Below, one piece after another: positions 7,867 through 16,925 of a stretch of 64,000 bases of DNA. The translations under genes were made by a program, and so were the position numbers. The stretch's first letter is position 1, and every line of letters starts with the position of its first letter. The stretch is from assembly GCA_018402565.1 (NCBI GenBank), contig JAGYIQ010000010.1, positions 62,001 to 126,000 of the forward strand. The letters are read 5' to 3'. This DNA is from Pirellulaceae bacterium. GTDB taxonomy: Bacteria > Planctomycetota > Planctomycetia > Pirellulales > Pirellulaceae. The notes under the pieces are model-generated. The model saw nothing but the letters and a program-made list of their open reading frames with translations, searched no databases and was not told the DNA's origin.

Positions 7867-9093
7867 ATGACGCAAAATACGGTCCGTCGCATTGGCCTGT
7901 CGCTGGGAGCCGATCTGTGTTGGCCGATCTGCTTTGAGCAAATCTTGCAGCGGTTGGATCTGCAGATCCCCTCCCCCCAGGGCACCATCACGCTGGCGAC
8001 CGATCGAGTCACCATCGAACCGTTCGAGATCCATCAACCGTGTCGTTACGATGTGGTCATCGATCGCTTGACGCATTGGTACCACACGAGTCGCGAGTGG
8101 ATCAAAAAAGCGATTTTGATGGACGACCTGTACGTCTTCAACAATCCCTGGTCGTTGCAATCGATGGAGAAGCACACGTCGTACTGCGCGATGGCAAAAT
8201 TGGGACTGCCAATTCCGGCGACTTGGGTCATCCCGCCCAAAGACTACGAGCCGCGGAACGACCTGCAAGTCACGCTGGAGCGGTACGCCAAGCTATTCGA
8301 CTTGGGGTCGATCGGCGATCAGTTGGGCTATCCCTCGTACCTCAAGCCCTACGACGGCGGGGCGTGGCGGGGCGTCAGTCGAGTGGACAACGCCGAGCAA
8401 CTGCGGGCGGCGTATGATGGCAGCGGCACCAGCTTGATGCACCTGCAACGCGGCATCGAAGGCTTTGACTTGTTTGTCCGCTGCATTGGTCTGGGGCCGC
8501 AATTCCATATCGTCAAGTACGATCCGTCGGCTCCCTTGCACGATCGCTATGTCGTGGCTCGCGACGTGGTCAGCCCGCAAGAAGCCCAGATGCTGCGGGA
8601 CATGACAATGACGATCAACAGCTTTTTCGGGTGGGAGTTTAACTCGTGCGAGGCGATCCGCAAGGACGGCCAGTGGCACTTGATCGACTTCGCCAACGCC
8701 TGTCCGGATTCGCAGGTGACATCGCTGCACTTCCACTTCCCGTGGTTGGTTACCGCCAACTTAAAATGGGCCATCTACTTGGCTGCCACGAAGAAGAAGT
8801 TCCGCAAGACGCTGGATTGGGACCCCTACTACGACGTGCTGGCAGAACAGACCACGTTCGAGGATCGTTTGGCGGGTTATGCCGCGATCGGCCATCAGCG
8901 GATGGAGACAGCCGCATTCCAGGAATTCTGCCAGCGTCACCTCGGCCATTTGGACGCGGTGGCAGCCGAGTTCTTTCACAGCCCGGCGGCCCATGAGGCC
9001 ATCCGCCTGAAAGTCCAAGCGTTGTACCCCGAGCATGAAGTCGAGCCCTTTACCGAATTGTTCTTCGAACGCGTCAAGAGTTGGTATCGGTAG
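7867..9093 (+). CDS. ATP-grasp domain protein (RimK-like ligase)
   Basis: A 408-residue protein. The C-terminal two thirds read as an ATP-grasp fold: the lysine-bearing strand YPSYLKPYDGGAWRGV near residue 160, the LMHLQRGIEGFDLFVRCIG strand near 195, and the metal-binding end WHLIDFANACPDS near 275. ATP-grasp enzymes activate a carboxylate as acyl phosphate and join it to an amine, thiol or hydroxyl. The N-terminal 100 residues would be the preceding substrate domain. It is the last gene of the esterase/S51/esterase/ATP-grasp cluster, so this set may make and trim a small amide or ester compound. No carrier protein or transporter is visible next to it. Confidence 0.75.
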   Translation: MTQNTVRRIGLSLGADLCWPICFEQILQRLDLQIPSPQGTITLATDRVTIEPFEIHQPCRYDVVIDRLTHWYHTSREWIKKAILMDDLYVFNNPWSLQSMEKHTSYCAMAKLGLPIPATWVIPPKDYEPRNDLQVTLERYAKLFDLGSIGDQLGYPSYLKPYDGGAWRGVSRVDNAEQLRAAYDGSGTSLMHLQRGIEGFDLFVRCIGLGPQFHIVKYDPSAPLHDRYVVARDVVSPQEAQMLRDMTMTINSFFGWEFNSCEAIRKDGQWHLIDFANACPDSQVTSLHFHFPWLVTANLKWAIYLAATKKKFRKTLDWDPYYDVLAEQTTFEDRLAGYAAIGHQRMETAAFQEFCQRHLGHLDAVAAEFFHSPAAHEAIRLKVQALYPEHEVEPFTELFFERVKSWYR

Positions 9094-11032
9094 CCGGCAT
9101 TTCGGCCGACTCCTTTTGGGCGCGGGAGGCGTAGGCTTCGTGGATGGCCTCCGCCAGGCCCGCGGCCTGGTACCGGACCTTGGCGCCACCCGCAAAGTGC
9201 CTGATCTGATTGCGGCCCTCGCGTTTCGACGTGTAAAGGGTTTCGTCTGCCTTCTCGAACACGTCTTTGCAGTCGCCGCCATCGGCTGGGCAGGTCGCCA
9301 GGCCGACGGAAACGGTCACCGCCAACTGTTGCTCCATGTAGCTGAGCGGGTTGTCTTCCACTTTTTGGCGATAGCGTTCCAAGATCTCCAAGGCTTCGAG
9401 CGGCGTTGTATTGGGCAACAACATACAGAATTCTTCGCCACCGTAGCGAAAGACCAGGTCGTCCGAACCCGGCCGAGCACAGCTGGCGAAGATCTTCGCA
9501 ACGTGCTTCAAGACCTCGTCACCCGCCGCATGCCCATGCGTGTCGTTGAACTTTTTGAAGTGATCGATATCGGAAATCGCCAGCGTCGCGGGTTGGCCAG
9601 ACTTGACCGCTTCGGTCAACAATTCAAAGTACGCCTGCTCGAAGTAGCGACTGTTGAACAGGCCAGTCATCCGATCGGTAATCGACTGACTGTACAGACG
9701 CGTCTTGTTCAAGTTCACCGCCGCCTGATCTGCTAAGCCCATCAGCAAAGAGATATCTTCATCGGTGAAACGCCCCAACGGGTCGAGAACACGTTGGCCG
9801 TCTTCGTTGACCATGACTTTGTTGGTCATCGTGATCACGCCCTCCAATTCGTTGCCGTAGAGAATCGGCACGCTGGCGATGCAGAACACTTCCTGTTGGC
9901 CGACTTGCGGGATCTGCGTGCGATCGTTGACACGGACAGGCTTCTTGGTTTGAGCGCACAAACCAGCCACACCTTCTCCCAATTCGAAGGCCTTCGTCTC
10001 CACCAACCCGTTGTTGATCTCGTCGCGGACATTGGTGGGAATATTGCCCCAGACGACTCGGATCTCCAAGCGTTGCGAGATCTTGTTGTAGATCATCAGA
10101 TTGCCCTTCTGCGTCATCAAGACATCGACGGCCTTGTCCAGCGTCTCGATGCAGAGTTTCTTGAAGTCGTTGACGTTGGCAATCTGCTGATTCACATCGT
10201 ACAGCGTCTGAATGTTCTTCAAGATACGCTCGTTCTTCTCGTACTTGAGCGTCGAGTCGATATTGGTAATGGCGATCGAGGCCAATTCCTGAATGAACGC
10301 ATAATCGCTCTCCGGAATCTGCGTACCGTCGACGCGTTCGCCGATCGTCAGGATACCGAGCACATCGCCGCTCTTGATCAGGGGACACCAGACATCCGAC
10401 TTGAGGGTATCCAGGTGCCATTCCTCCCAGGCGTGTTTGAATCGCGGGCCGCCCTGCATGTCGCGGACGCTGAACACGTTGCCCTGTTGGATCAATTGCC
10501 ACAACAAGCCATTGTTCTTGGGGAAGCGGAACATGTACATCGATTCGACCAACCCACTCGGGTGGCGAAACGTGTCACTCAGGCCGTAGTGCGCCTTGAT
10601 GCGGAAGTAGTCCTGGGAGTTATCCAAATCATCGCGGAGCAGCACCGACGTATTGATGGCGCTGTATTTTTCACGCACCACCGCCATAAACGTGTCCAGG
10701 AGCTGTTTGAGGTTGAGGATATTGCTCAAGCCCTTACCGGACTGCAGCAACGCTCGCATCTCGAAGATCTCAATATCCTGTTCGATCGCCTTGCGTTTGT
10801 AGAACGACAAGTCGCGGCCCAAGTGATCGGCCGCCGAACGCTTCTTGCCCTGCTCGTGATCCGCCGTCGCAGCCGCTGCGTATTCCTCTCGGACCGCTTC
10901 CACTTCCTCCGATGGAGCGGGTAGTTCGCTGCCCAACGGCTCTACCGGCACGGTCGGCACCGCGATCTCAGTGCCGCATTCGCTCGAGAAACTGGAGTTG
11001 GGCATGCTCTGATCAAAGGATGTGGGGATCAT
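9074..11032 (-). CDS. GAF-GAF-GGDEF protein, probable diguanylate cyclase
   Basis: A 652-residue cytoplasmic signalling protein that would make cyclic di-GMP from two GTP. Residues 1-100 are acidic with a predicted coil; GAF domains lie at about 105-262 and 285-445; the GGDEF domain at about 450-620. The active-site loop is intact (GGEEF, 531-535) and FKKFND and VSVGLA are present. The inhibitory I-site would need R at residue 522, nine before GGEEF; that position is G, with a displaced R520, so product inhibition may be lost. The 3' end overlaps the convergent ATP-grasp gene by 20 bases. The GAF domains suggest control by a small ligand or by redox state. Confidence 0.92.
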   Translation of the reverse strand: MIPTSFDQSMPNSSFSSECGTEIAVPTVPVEPLGSELPAPSEEVEAVREEYAAAATADHEQGKKRSAADHLGRDLSFYKRKAIEQDIEIFEMRALLQSGKGLSNILNLKQLLDTFMAVVREKYSAINTSVLLRDDLDNSQDYFRIKAHYGLSDTFRHPSGLVESMYMFRFPKNNGLLWQLIQQGNVFSVRDMQGGPRFKHAWEEWHLDTLKSDVWCPLIKSGDVLGILTIGERVDGTQIPESDYAFIQELASIAITNIDSTLKYEKNERILKNIQTLYDVNQQIANVNDFKKLCIETLDKAVDVLMTQKGNLMIYNKISQRLEIRVVWGNIPTNVRDEINNGLVETKAFELGEGVAGLCAQTKKPVRVNDRTQIPQVGQQEVFCIASVPILYGNELEGVITMTNKVMVNEDGQRVLDPLGRFTDEDISLLMGLADQAAVNLNKTRLYSQSITDRMTGLFNSRYFEQAYFELLTEAVKSGQPATLAISDIDHFKKFNDTHGHAAGDEVLKHVAKIFASCARPGSDDLVFRYGGEEFCMLLPNTTPLEALEILERYRQKVEDNPLSYMEQQLAVTVSVGLATCPADGGDCKDVFEKADETLYTSKREGRNQIRHFAGGAKVRYQAAGLAEAIHEAYASRAQKESAEMPATDTNS

Positions 11033-11292
11033 CAGTAGTCGTATGGGTAGAAGCTAGGATGAAACATTTGCCCAGGCCGACGTTGCGACACCGCCGAGAC
11101 AAACCACGACGGGACCCCAGGTCCTCGCTCCGTTCTTTCTTCGGCCAGTCCTGGAATTTTCTGCTCCCCAGGTCCAAAACTAGACAGAGGTGTGATAACC
11201 CCTACAACCTGCCACTCACCGCCATCGCCCCAGACTACCAGGCCACCAGGCACGGGAAACACCTCGCAGCCAAGATTCGCCCGCTGAAACAC
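11032..11292 (-). CDS. Small ORF coupled to the GGDEF gene, uncertain
   Basis: An 86-codon reading frame with a GTG start whose TGA stop shares its last base with the ATG of the GGDEF gene (TGATG). The peptide contains GGLVVWGDGGEWQVVGVI, which is faintly like the C-terminal strand of a trypsin-like protease, and ends in YPYDY. There is an in-frame TGA just upstream, so it could be the tail of a decayed gene rather than a functional small protein. I do not recognise it. The only positive evidence is the exact junction with the next gene and a plausible residue composition. Confidence 0.25.
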   Translation of the reverse strand: MFQRANLGCEVFPVPGGLVVWGDGGEWQVVGVITPLSSFGPGEQKIPGLAEERTERGPGVPSWFVSAVSQRRPGQMFHPSFYPYDY

Positions 11293-11356
11293 AAACTCCC
11301 CCCCCAGCCCAGTGCGCCGTCATTTCTCGCCGGCGACGAGATCAAGGAAGGTAAAA

Positions 11357-11631
11357 ATGAGAAAGGTAGGAAGGCAGGAAGTAAGGCGGGAAGGCAGAAA
11401 AATTTTGGGCAGAAAAATGAAGAGCGAGACTCGTACTCAGTCCCGATGAATCGGGACGGTACTCGTACTCAGTCCCGATGAATCGGGACGGTACTCGTAC
11501 TCGAATCACATAGGTGCTGGATTCGATTACGATTACGAGCACGAGCACGAGCACGAACCAAGAACCAAGAACCAAGAACCTGCCTTCCCAACCTTGGCCT
11601 ACCAAAGCCCCATCGCCCCGCGTCGCCCCAA
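11357..11631. repeat. Mosaic of short repeats
   Basis: Directly seen: GGCAGAAAAATTTTGGGCAG and its continuation (11393-11418), two exact 32-bp copies at 11429-11460 and 11461-11492 each holding the palindrome TCCCGATGAATCGGGA, then hexamers of the GATTAC/GAGCAC type (11521-11556), then heptamers of the GAACCAA type (11556-11580). A block at 11597-11640 reappears inverted at about 17393-17434. No gene is seen. Confidence 0.9.
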
Positions 11632-11763
11632 CCCTACGCCCTACGCCCTACGCCCTACGCCCTACGCCCTACGCCCTACGCCCTACGCCCTACGCCCTAC
11701 GCCCTACGCCCTACGCCCTACGCCCTACGCCCTACGCCCTACGCCCTTCGCCCTACGCCCTAC
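11632..11763. repeat. Heptanucleotide microsatellite (CCCTACG)n
   Basis: About 19 consecutive copies of CCCTACG, with a single variant CCCTTCG near 11744. The last unit supplies the TAG stop codon (11760-11762, complement) of the HD phosphohydrolase gene, so the array starts exactly at that gene's end. Confidence 0.97.
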
Positions 11764-13094
11764 CCCGCCCGATCTTCCGGCTGCCAAGCTTGCAGGCAGT
11801 CGCGGAGCTGCGCGGTGGAACAGCGGTCGATCAAGCGCGGGTGCACAAAGATCCGGACTTGTTTGACAAAATCGTCAAACTGCCGCGTCGCCAAGGCCTG
11901 AACCACGGGTGAGATCTCGCCCAACGAGCGATAGTCGCCGCTGGACTCCATTTGGACGGTCACCTTAAATTGGACCTCCAAGCCCTGCGGCGGGGCGTCG
12001 ACCAAGATCTCCTCGCGCGAGACCGGCTGCCCGGTCGCCTGGGCCAGACACACCGCCAAATGCTCACTCAATTGCAGCAATTCCGCGTAAGGTCGACGAC
12101 TGAGTTTGTTAAACCATTCCGGTTGTTCGCAATAGCTAAATTGGAGCAAACGTTTGTACAGACAACGCCGCGGCCCAAACAGGCTCTCGCACAACTCAGC
12201 CGCCGCAGTCTCCTGGGATTGTTCCCTGAGCGATTGGCGGACTTCTGCGTCGCCCATTGCCAACCAACGCTCCGGCAACAACCGCGACTGCTGGAGGTAG
12301 ACCACTCGTTGCAACATGGCGGTGGCGCTGCGGACAGTCGGGTGCCAGTAGACTTCGGAGAACATGACGTAGCGAGCAAACACCATCAACTCGGCGGCCG
12401 TTCGCCCCTTCTCCAAAATGGCGATGCCGTCCCCCGTCGCGTTCAGACAGAGACTGGCGATGACTCGCTGAGTATCGAACTGGCGTCCGTAGGGTACACC
12501 CGCATGCAAACTATCGCGGTACAGGTAATCGAGTTTGTCGACGTCGATCGGACCGGACAGAATACTGCTCAGCAACCGCTGGCCAGGCGTGTGGCCTCGC
12601 TTGTTGAGCAGGTCCAAGACGTTTTGAGGGGTCAGTCCCCAATCCTGTTGCAGGCAGCCGCGGAGTTCATCACTCTCGAGGAACCTCGCGGCGGTCTCCT
12701 CGTGGACCGGCCAACCGGCCAACTGCAAGTCTTCGATCGGATGGCAATATGGCCAATGGCCCACATCATGCAACAGGGCGCTGACCAAGAAGCACTCCGC
12801 CTCCGCCGGGTCAATCACGCGGAGGACCTCGTCGTACCGAGCCATCTGTTGCAGGTACAGGAGGGCGTTGAGGTAGACGCCCAGTGAATGTTCGAAGCGG
12901 CTATGCACCGCGCCCGGGTAGACAAATCCCACCAGGCCCAATTGGCTGATCCCCCGCAGCCGCGCGAAGGCGGCGGTATCGATCAAGCGACGAACGCGGG
13001 GCGTCACCGGAACGTCTTTTTGGTCCGGGACGCGAATCAGTTGCCCCGGGGCGACCAGGGCCGCCACTTCCGGCAGTTGGCGCAGCCAGTTCAT
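11760..13094 (-). CDS. HD superfamily phosphohydrolase (dGTPase/YwfO-like)
   Basis: A 444-residue protein of the HD family related to COG1078 and SAMHD1-type triphosphohydrolases. Metal ligands are visible: H64 and H69 in HSRFEHSLG, the H109-D110 doublet in LLHDVGHWP, and an aspartate in VDKLDYLYRDS near residue 185. Relatives hydrolyse deoxynucleoside triphosphates; the substrate here is inferred only. The ATG at 13094 overlaps the TGA of the upstream membrane protein gene (ATGA), which fixes the start; a frame opening at 13202 is rejected because it lies inside that gene. The stop TAG is the first unit of the CCCTACG array, so the original C-terminus may have been altered. Confidence 0.88.
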   Translation of the reverse strand: MNWLRQLPEVAALVAPGQLIRVPDQKDVPVTPRVRRLIDTAAFARLRGISQLGLVGFVYPGAVHSRFEHSLGVYLNALLYLQQMARYDEVLRVIDPAEAECFLVSALLHDVGHWPYCHPIEDLQLAGWPVHEETAARFLESDELRGCLQQDWGLTPQNVLDLLNKRGHTPGQRLLSSILSGPIDVDKLDYLYRDSLHAGVPYGRQFDTQRVIASLCLNATGDGIAILEKGRTAAELMVFARYVMFSEVYWHPTVRSATAMLQRVVYLQQSRLLPERWLAMGDAEVRQSLREQSQETAAAELCESLFGPRRCLYKRLLQFSYCEQPEWFNKLSRRPYAELLQLSEHLAVCLAQATGQPVSREEILVDAPPQGLEVQFKVTVQMESSGDYRSLGEISPVVQALATRQFDDFVKQVRIFVHPRLIDRCSTAQLRDCLQAWQPEDRAG

Positions 13095-13957
13095 AGGGCC
13101 AAGCCATTGACCAGCGTTCCCACCAGGTCGATCATCGGACCGAGGCCACTGGTCCAAGCTACACTTGCGACTTGGATAGTCTCGTCCACGGGCGGCCCCC
13201 AAACTTGCCCGAACACGGGAGGTTCCGCCGGCGTCGGTCGACCGCCACCCGAGCCCCCGCCACTGGCGCCACCTAAACCCGCGATCGCCGGCAAGCCCGC
13301 AATCAAACGCATGATCAAACAGAAGGCGACGTACGTCACGGCATGCACCAGCCCCATCAGATAATCCAGGTCAAAGGTGAGCAGGGAGATACCGCCGCCG
13401 GCCAACATGATCAGCGCCAAGGCCACGGATTGACTGAGCATCGACGGCTGGGCCACCGGTTCGTTGAACGCAAACGCCATCAAGGGCGAGAACCCCCACA
13501 GCAGGGCAAAGCCCGCGGCGCACACAGCGACCCGCAACCACAATTCCTGGCCACCGAAGCCGCCCGCCTCAGGGTCACGCAGCAACCAATAGCCAATGAA
13601 GGCCGTCGGCGCCCCGCACAACAAGGCACCCAACCCCAAACCCGCCCAGGGAAACGTTTCGGTCGAGTACATCAAGCGACCGACCACCGCCACCACCAGC
13701 AGAATCACGGCGCCGCAGCCGACCATCGTCCAATGAATCGCAGTGATCGGCGTCTCTTGGCGAAAGATCGGCCGCGAGACCGGCCGGCCACTGGCGTCTT
13801 TCGGCCCCTTAGCCGACTCGTGGACCACCACCTGCTCGTTCAGTGCCGGGATCGTGATCACCGTCTTGCACTTGGGGCAAGGGCCCGTCTGTCCGGCAAA
13901 CTTGTCGCTGACGGTAAACCGAGCAAAGCACTTGGCACACGTAACTTGAATTGCCAT
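13091..13957 (-). CDS. Zinc-ribbon multi-pass membrane protein
   Basis: A 288-residue protein beginning with a zinc ribbon (CAKC at residues 7-10 and CPKC at 27-30), a layout common in planctomycete membrane proteins. After a hydrophilic linker (35-70) come about five hydrophobic segments between residues 75 and 245. A glycine-rich loop with repeated GGG follows, and the C-terminus is again mildly hydrophobic. Function is not known. It is translationally coupled to the HD phosphohydrolase through an ATGA overlap, so the pair probably acts together or at least shares control. Confidence 0.75.
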   Translation of the reverse strand: MAIQVTCAKCFARFTVSDKFAGQTGPCPKCKTVITIPALNEQVVVHESAKGPKDASGRPVSRPIFRQETPITAIHWTMVGCGAVILLVVAVVGRLMYSTETFPWAGLGLGALLCGAPTAFIGYWLLRDPEAGGFGGQELWLRVAVCAAGFALLWGFSPLMAFAFNEPVAQPSMLSQSVALALIMLAGGGISLLTFDLDYLMGLVHAVTYVAFCLIMRLIAGLPAIAGLGGASGGGSGGGRPTPAEPPVFGQVWGPPVDETIQVASVAWTSGLGPMIDLVGTLVNGLAL

Positions 13958-14063
13958 CGACAGCCTATCTCTACAAAGTTATCGAACGAACCCATCCCAC
14001 GCGGATCGCGACCCTCGTGCTTTGTCCCCGCGGCGTCCCATTATCCCGCCATCGCCCCCGACT

Positions 14064-16925
14064 TCAACTCCCGTTGGGCAGTTGATCGATGATCTGGCTG
14101 ATCAACGCCGTCCACCCCGTCTGGTGACTGGCCCCGAGTCCCTGGCCGGTCTCCGCATGAAAGTACTCGTGGAACAGCGTCAACTGCGCCAACGTTGGGT
14201 CCTGGGTCAACACACGCTCCGTCGCTTGACTGGGACGCTGCCCCGCCGCGTTCGGCCGAAACAACTGCAACAGCCGCCGCCGCAACTCGGTCGCGACCTC
14301 CCCCAACGTCAGCCATTGGCCACTGCCCACTGGGCACTCGGTGCGAAACGACTCCCCGTAGAATTGATGGTAACGATCCAAGGCTTCAATCAGCAGATAA
14401 TTGAGTGGGAACCAGATCGGTCCCCGCCAATTTGAATTGCCCCCAAACATGCCACTGTCCGATTCACCGGGCAAGTAACTGACTTGATGCGTGTGGCCGT
14501 TGACGTGGTACTGGTAAGGGTGTTTCTCGTGATACCGCGACAACGAGCGAATGCCGTACGGACTGAGGAACTCCTGCTCGTCCAACATGTAACGCAGCAG
14601 CCGCTTGAGCCGATCGGCACTGGGGATCGCCAACAGCCGCATGTGCCCGTGTTGCTGATCGCCACGTTCCAGGTACGTCATGCGTTGGCCGATGTGTTGG
14701 TGGTAATCCAGAAACCACTGCATGCGTTTTTTGAACCCCGTCAGTTGCCGCAGGGCCTGGTCCTGCAATACTTGCACCGAGATCAACGGCAGCAGGCCAA
14801 CGATCGAGCGAACCTTGAGCGGAATGGCGTGGCCGTCTTTCAGCAAGTGATCGTAGTAGAACCCATCCTGTTCGTCCCACAATCCGCGCCCGTCCGCCAA
14901 GTTCATCGCTTCCGCGATGGCCATGTAGTGTTCAAAAAACTTGGAGGCCATGTCCGAGTAAGTCGGATGGGTGGTCCCCAAATGCAGCGACATGGTCAAC
15001 ATGTTGCGGCAAAAGAAGGCCATCCACGCCGTGCCGTCGGCCTGTTCCAGATAACCACCGGTGGGCAACGGCTTGCTGCGATCAAAGACCCCGATATTAT
15101 CCAATCCCAAGAACCCACCGGAAAACAGGTTCTTGCCGCGAGTGTCCTTGCGATTGACCCACCAAGTAAAATTGAGCAGCAACTTGCTGTAGCAACGCTT
15201 GAGAAAGTCCACGTCGCCCTGTTCGTCCTGCCGCGACAACTCAAAGACCTTCCAACAGGCCCAGGCATGCACCGGCGGGTTCACATCGCTCAACGCCCAC
15301 TCGTAGGCCGGCAACTGCCCGTTGCTGTGCAAGTACCACTCGCGGAGAAACAGCAGCAACTGTTCTTTAGAGAAATTAGGATCCAAATTCGCCAATGGCA
15401 GTGTGTGAAATGCCAAGTCCCAAGCGGCGTACCAGGGGTACTCCCACTTGTCGGGCATCGAGATGATGTCGCGATTGAACAACTGCGGCCAGTCCTCGTT
15501 GCGTCGCAGCGAGCGTTGCAGCGGTTCCCCGGTCGCTTCGCTGCGAGCGTCCTCCAGCCATTCTTGTGTTACAAAATAATAAAACTGTTTCGACCACAAT
15601 AGGCCGGCGTCGGCTTGCCGTTGGATACGTCGCGATTCTTCACTGGCGTCCAACGGTTGTCGTGCGCGGTAAAATTCGTCGGCTTCCCCGCGACGTTCCG
15701 CCAAGACCTGGTCAAAGCCCGCCCCAAAGTCACCGGCGGGCGGGGTCGCAGCATTGGTCAGCCGCAGTCGCAACCGCACGCCCGCCCCCGCGGGAATCTC
15801 GAACTTGTACCAACAGGCGGCCTTGGTGCCCTGGGCCTCCCCTGCGACAGCCTCCGATTGCCCCTCGATCACACGCTGATGAAAACCGTCCTTGACGCAG
15901 GGCGTCGGATTCGGCTGGTCGTACAGCCGCTCGCGATTCGTCTCATTTTCCGTAAACAACCACGCGGGGCCGCCCGCCGGACCCCCGGTCGACTCGCCCG
16001 CTGGTGTGCTCCAGGAGTGACCGGCCGAGGCATCCGTGGTGGCAGGAATAAACGCCAGCTCCTCGTATGGGGTATCGCCGACCACCGCCAGGAACTCGGG
16101 GGGGCCCACCTGCAGGAAAAACGACTCGGCCAATTGATCGTGTTCCAAGCGTACGGCGGCAGCGTCGTCGTCCCAGGTCGCGACCGGTCGGCCCCAATGC
16201 CGTTCGGTGCGGGTCGGCCAGGTCCACGAATTGCGAAACCACACGGTCGGCAGCACATGCAGCGGGGCGGGCCGCGACCCGCGATTGACGATGTCCGCCT
16301 GGATCAAGATGTCGTCGGGCGATTGTTTGGCGTAGGTGACATGCACGTCAAAATACGCATTTTCCGCAAAAACGCCCGCGTCCTCCAATTCGAACTCGGG
16401 TTCCACTCGACTCCGCGACTGAGACTCCTGGACCAACTCGGTGTAAGGAAACTCCGCTTGCGGGTATTTGTAGAGGGCTCGCATGTACGAGTGGGTCGGG
16501 GTGGAGTCCAGATAATAGTAGAGCTCCTTCACGTCCTCGGCGTGGTTGCCCTCCGGCCCCGTCAAACCGAATAATCGCTCTTTTAGGATCGGGTCGCGTT
16601 CGTTCCACAGGGCCCAGGCGAAACACAGGCGACATTGCCGATCGGAGATGCCCAACAGGCCGTCCTCCCCCCAGCGATACGCGCGGCTGCGGGCCTGGTC
16701 GTGCGGAAAATACTGCCACGTGTCCCCCTGGACGGAATAATCCTCACGAACCGTCCCCCACTGCCGCTCGGACAGGTACGGCCCCCAGCGTTTCCAATTG
16801 CGGGACCGGTTGTAGTCCTCGACCAAACGAGCGTGCTCCTGAGTCGCATGCTGGTGGCAGGCAATGGCCGGCCGGCAGATCGAATCGAGCGGCGTGGCCC
16901 CCTGGGGGTGCGAAAATTCACTCAT
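14064..16925 (-). CDS. GH63-like glycoside hydrolase (MGH1-like domain)
   Basis: A 953-residue protein resembling the large glucosidase/mannosylglycerate hydrolase-like family of GH63. The N-terminal half has WGPYLSERQWGTVREDYS and the SHSYM-like stretch with WAW aromatic residues; the C-terminal (alpha/alpha)6 catalytic half shows WEYPWYAAWDLAFHTLP, where the aspartate is the likely general acid, and GPIWFPLNYLLIEALDRYH. Family members cleave alpha-glucosidic bonds in disaccharides or compatible solutes; the exact sugar is unknown. No signal peptide is seen, so it should act in the cytoplasm. The ATG at 16925 has a clear GGAGGAG eight to thirteen bases upstream, which decides the start over 16976. 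Confidence 0.85.
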   Translation of the reverse strand: MSEFSHPQGATPLDSICRPAIACHQHATQEHARLVEDYNRSRNWKRWGPYLSERQWGTVREDYSVQGDTWQYFPHDQARSRAYRWGEDGLLGISDRQCRLCFAWALWNERDPILKERLFGLTGPEGNHAEDVKELYYYLDSTPTHSYMRALYKYPQAEFPYTELVQESQSRSRVEPEFELEDAGVFAENAYFDVHVTYAKQSPDDILIQADIVNRGSRPAPLHVLPTVWFRNSWTWPTRTERHWGRPVATWDDDAAAVRLEHDQLAESFFLQVGPPEFLAVVGDTPYEELAFIPATTDASAGHSWSTPAGESTGGPAGGPAWLFTENETNRERLYDQPNPTPCVKDGFHQRVIEGQSEAVAGEAQGTKAACWYKFEIPAGAGVRLRLRLTNAATPPAGDFGAGFDQVLAERRGEADEFYRARQPLDASEESRRIQRQADAGLLWSKQFYYFVTQEWLEDARSEATGEPLQRSLRRNEDWPQLFNRDIISMPDKWEYPWYAAWDLAFHTLPLANLDPNFSKEQLLLFLREWYLHSNGQLPAYEWALSDVNPPVHAWACWKVFELSRQDEQGDVDFLKRCYSKLLLNFTWWVNRKDTRGKNLFSGGFLGLDNIGVFDRSKPLPTGGYLEQADGTAWMAFFCRNMLTMSLHLGTTHPTYSDMASKFFEHYMAIAEAMNLADGRGLWDEQDGFYYDHLLKDGHAIPLKVRSIVGLLPLISVQVLQDQALRQLTGFKKRMQWFLDYHQHIGQRMTYLERGDQQHGHMRLLAIPSADRLKRLLRYMLDEQEFLSPYGIRSLSRYHEKHPYQYHVNGHTHQVSYLPGESDSGMFGGNSNWRGPIWFPLNYLLIEALDRYHQFYGESFRTECPVGSGQWLTLGEVATELRRRLLQLFRPNAAGQRPSQATERVLTQDPTLAQLTLFHEYFHAETGQGLGASHQTGWTALISQIIDQLPNGS

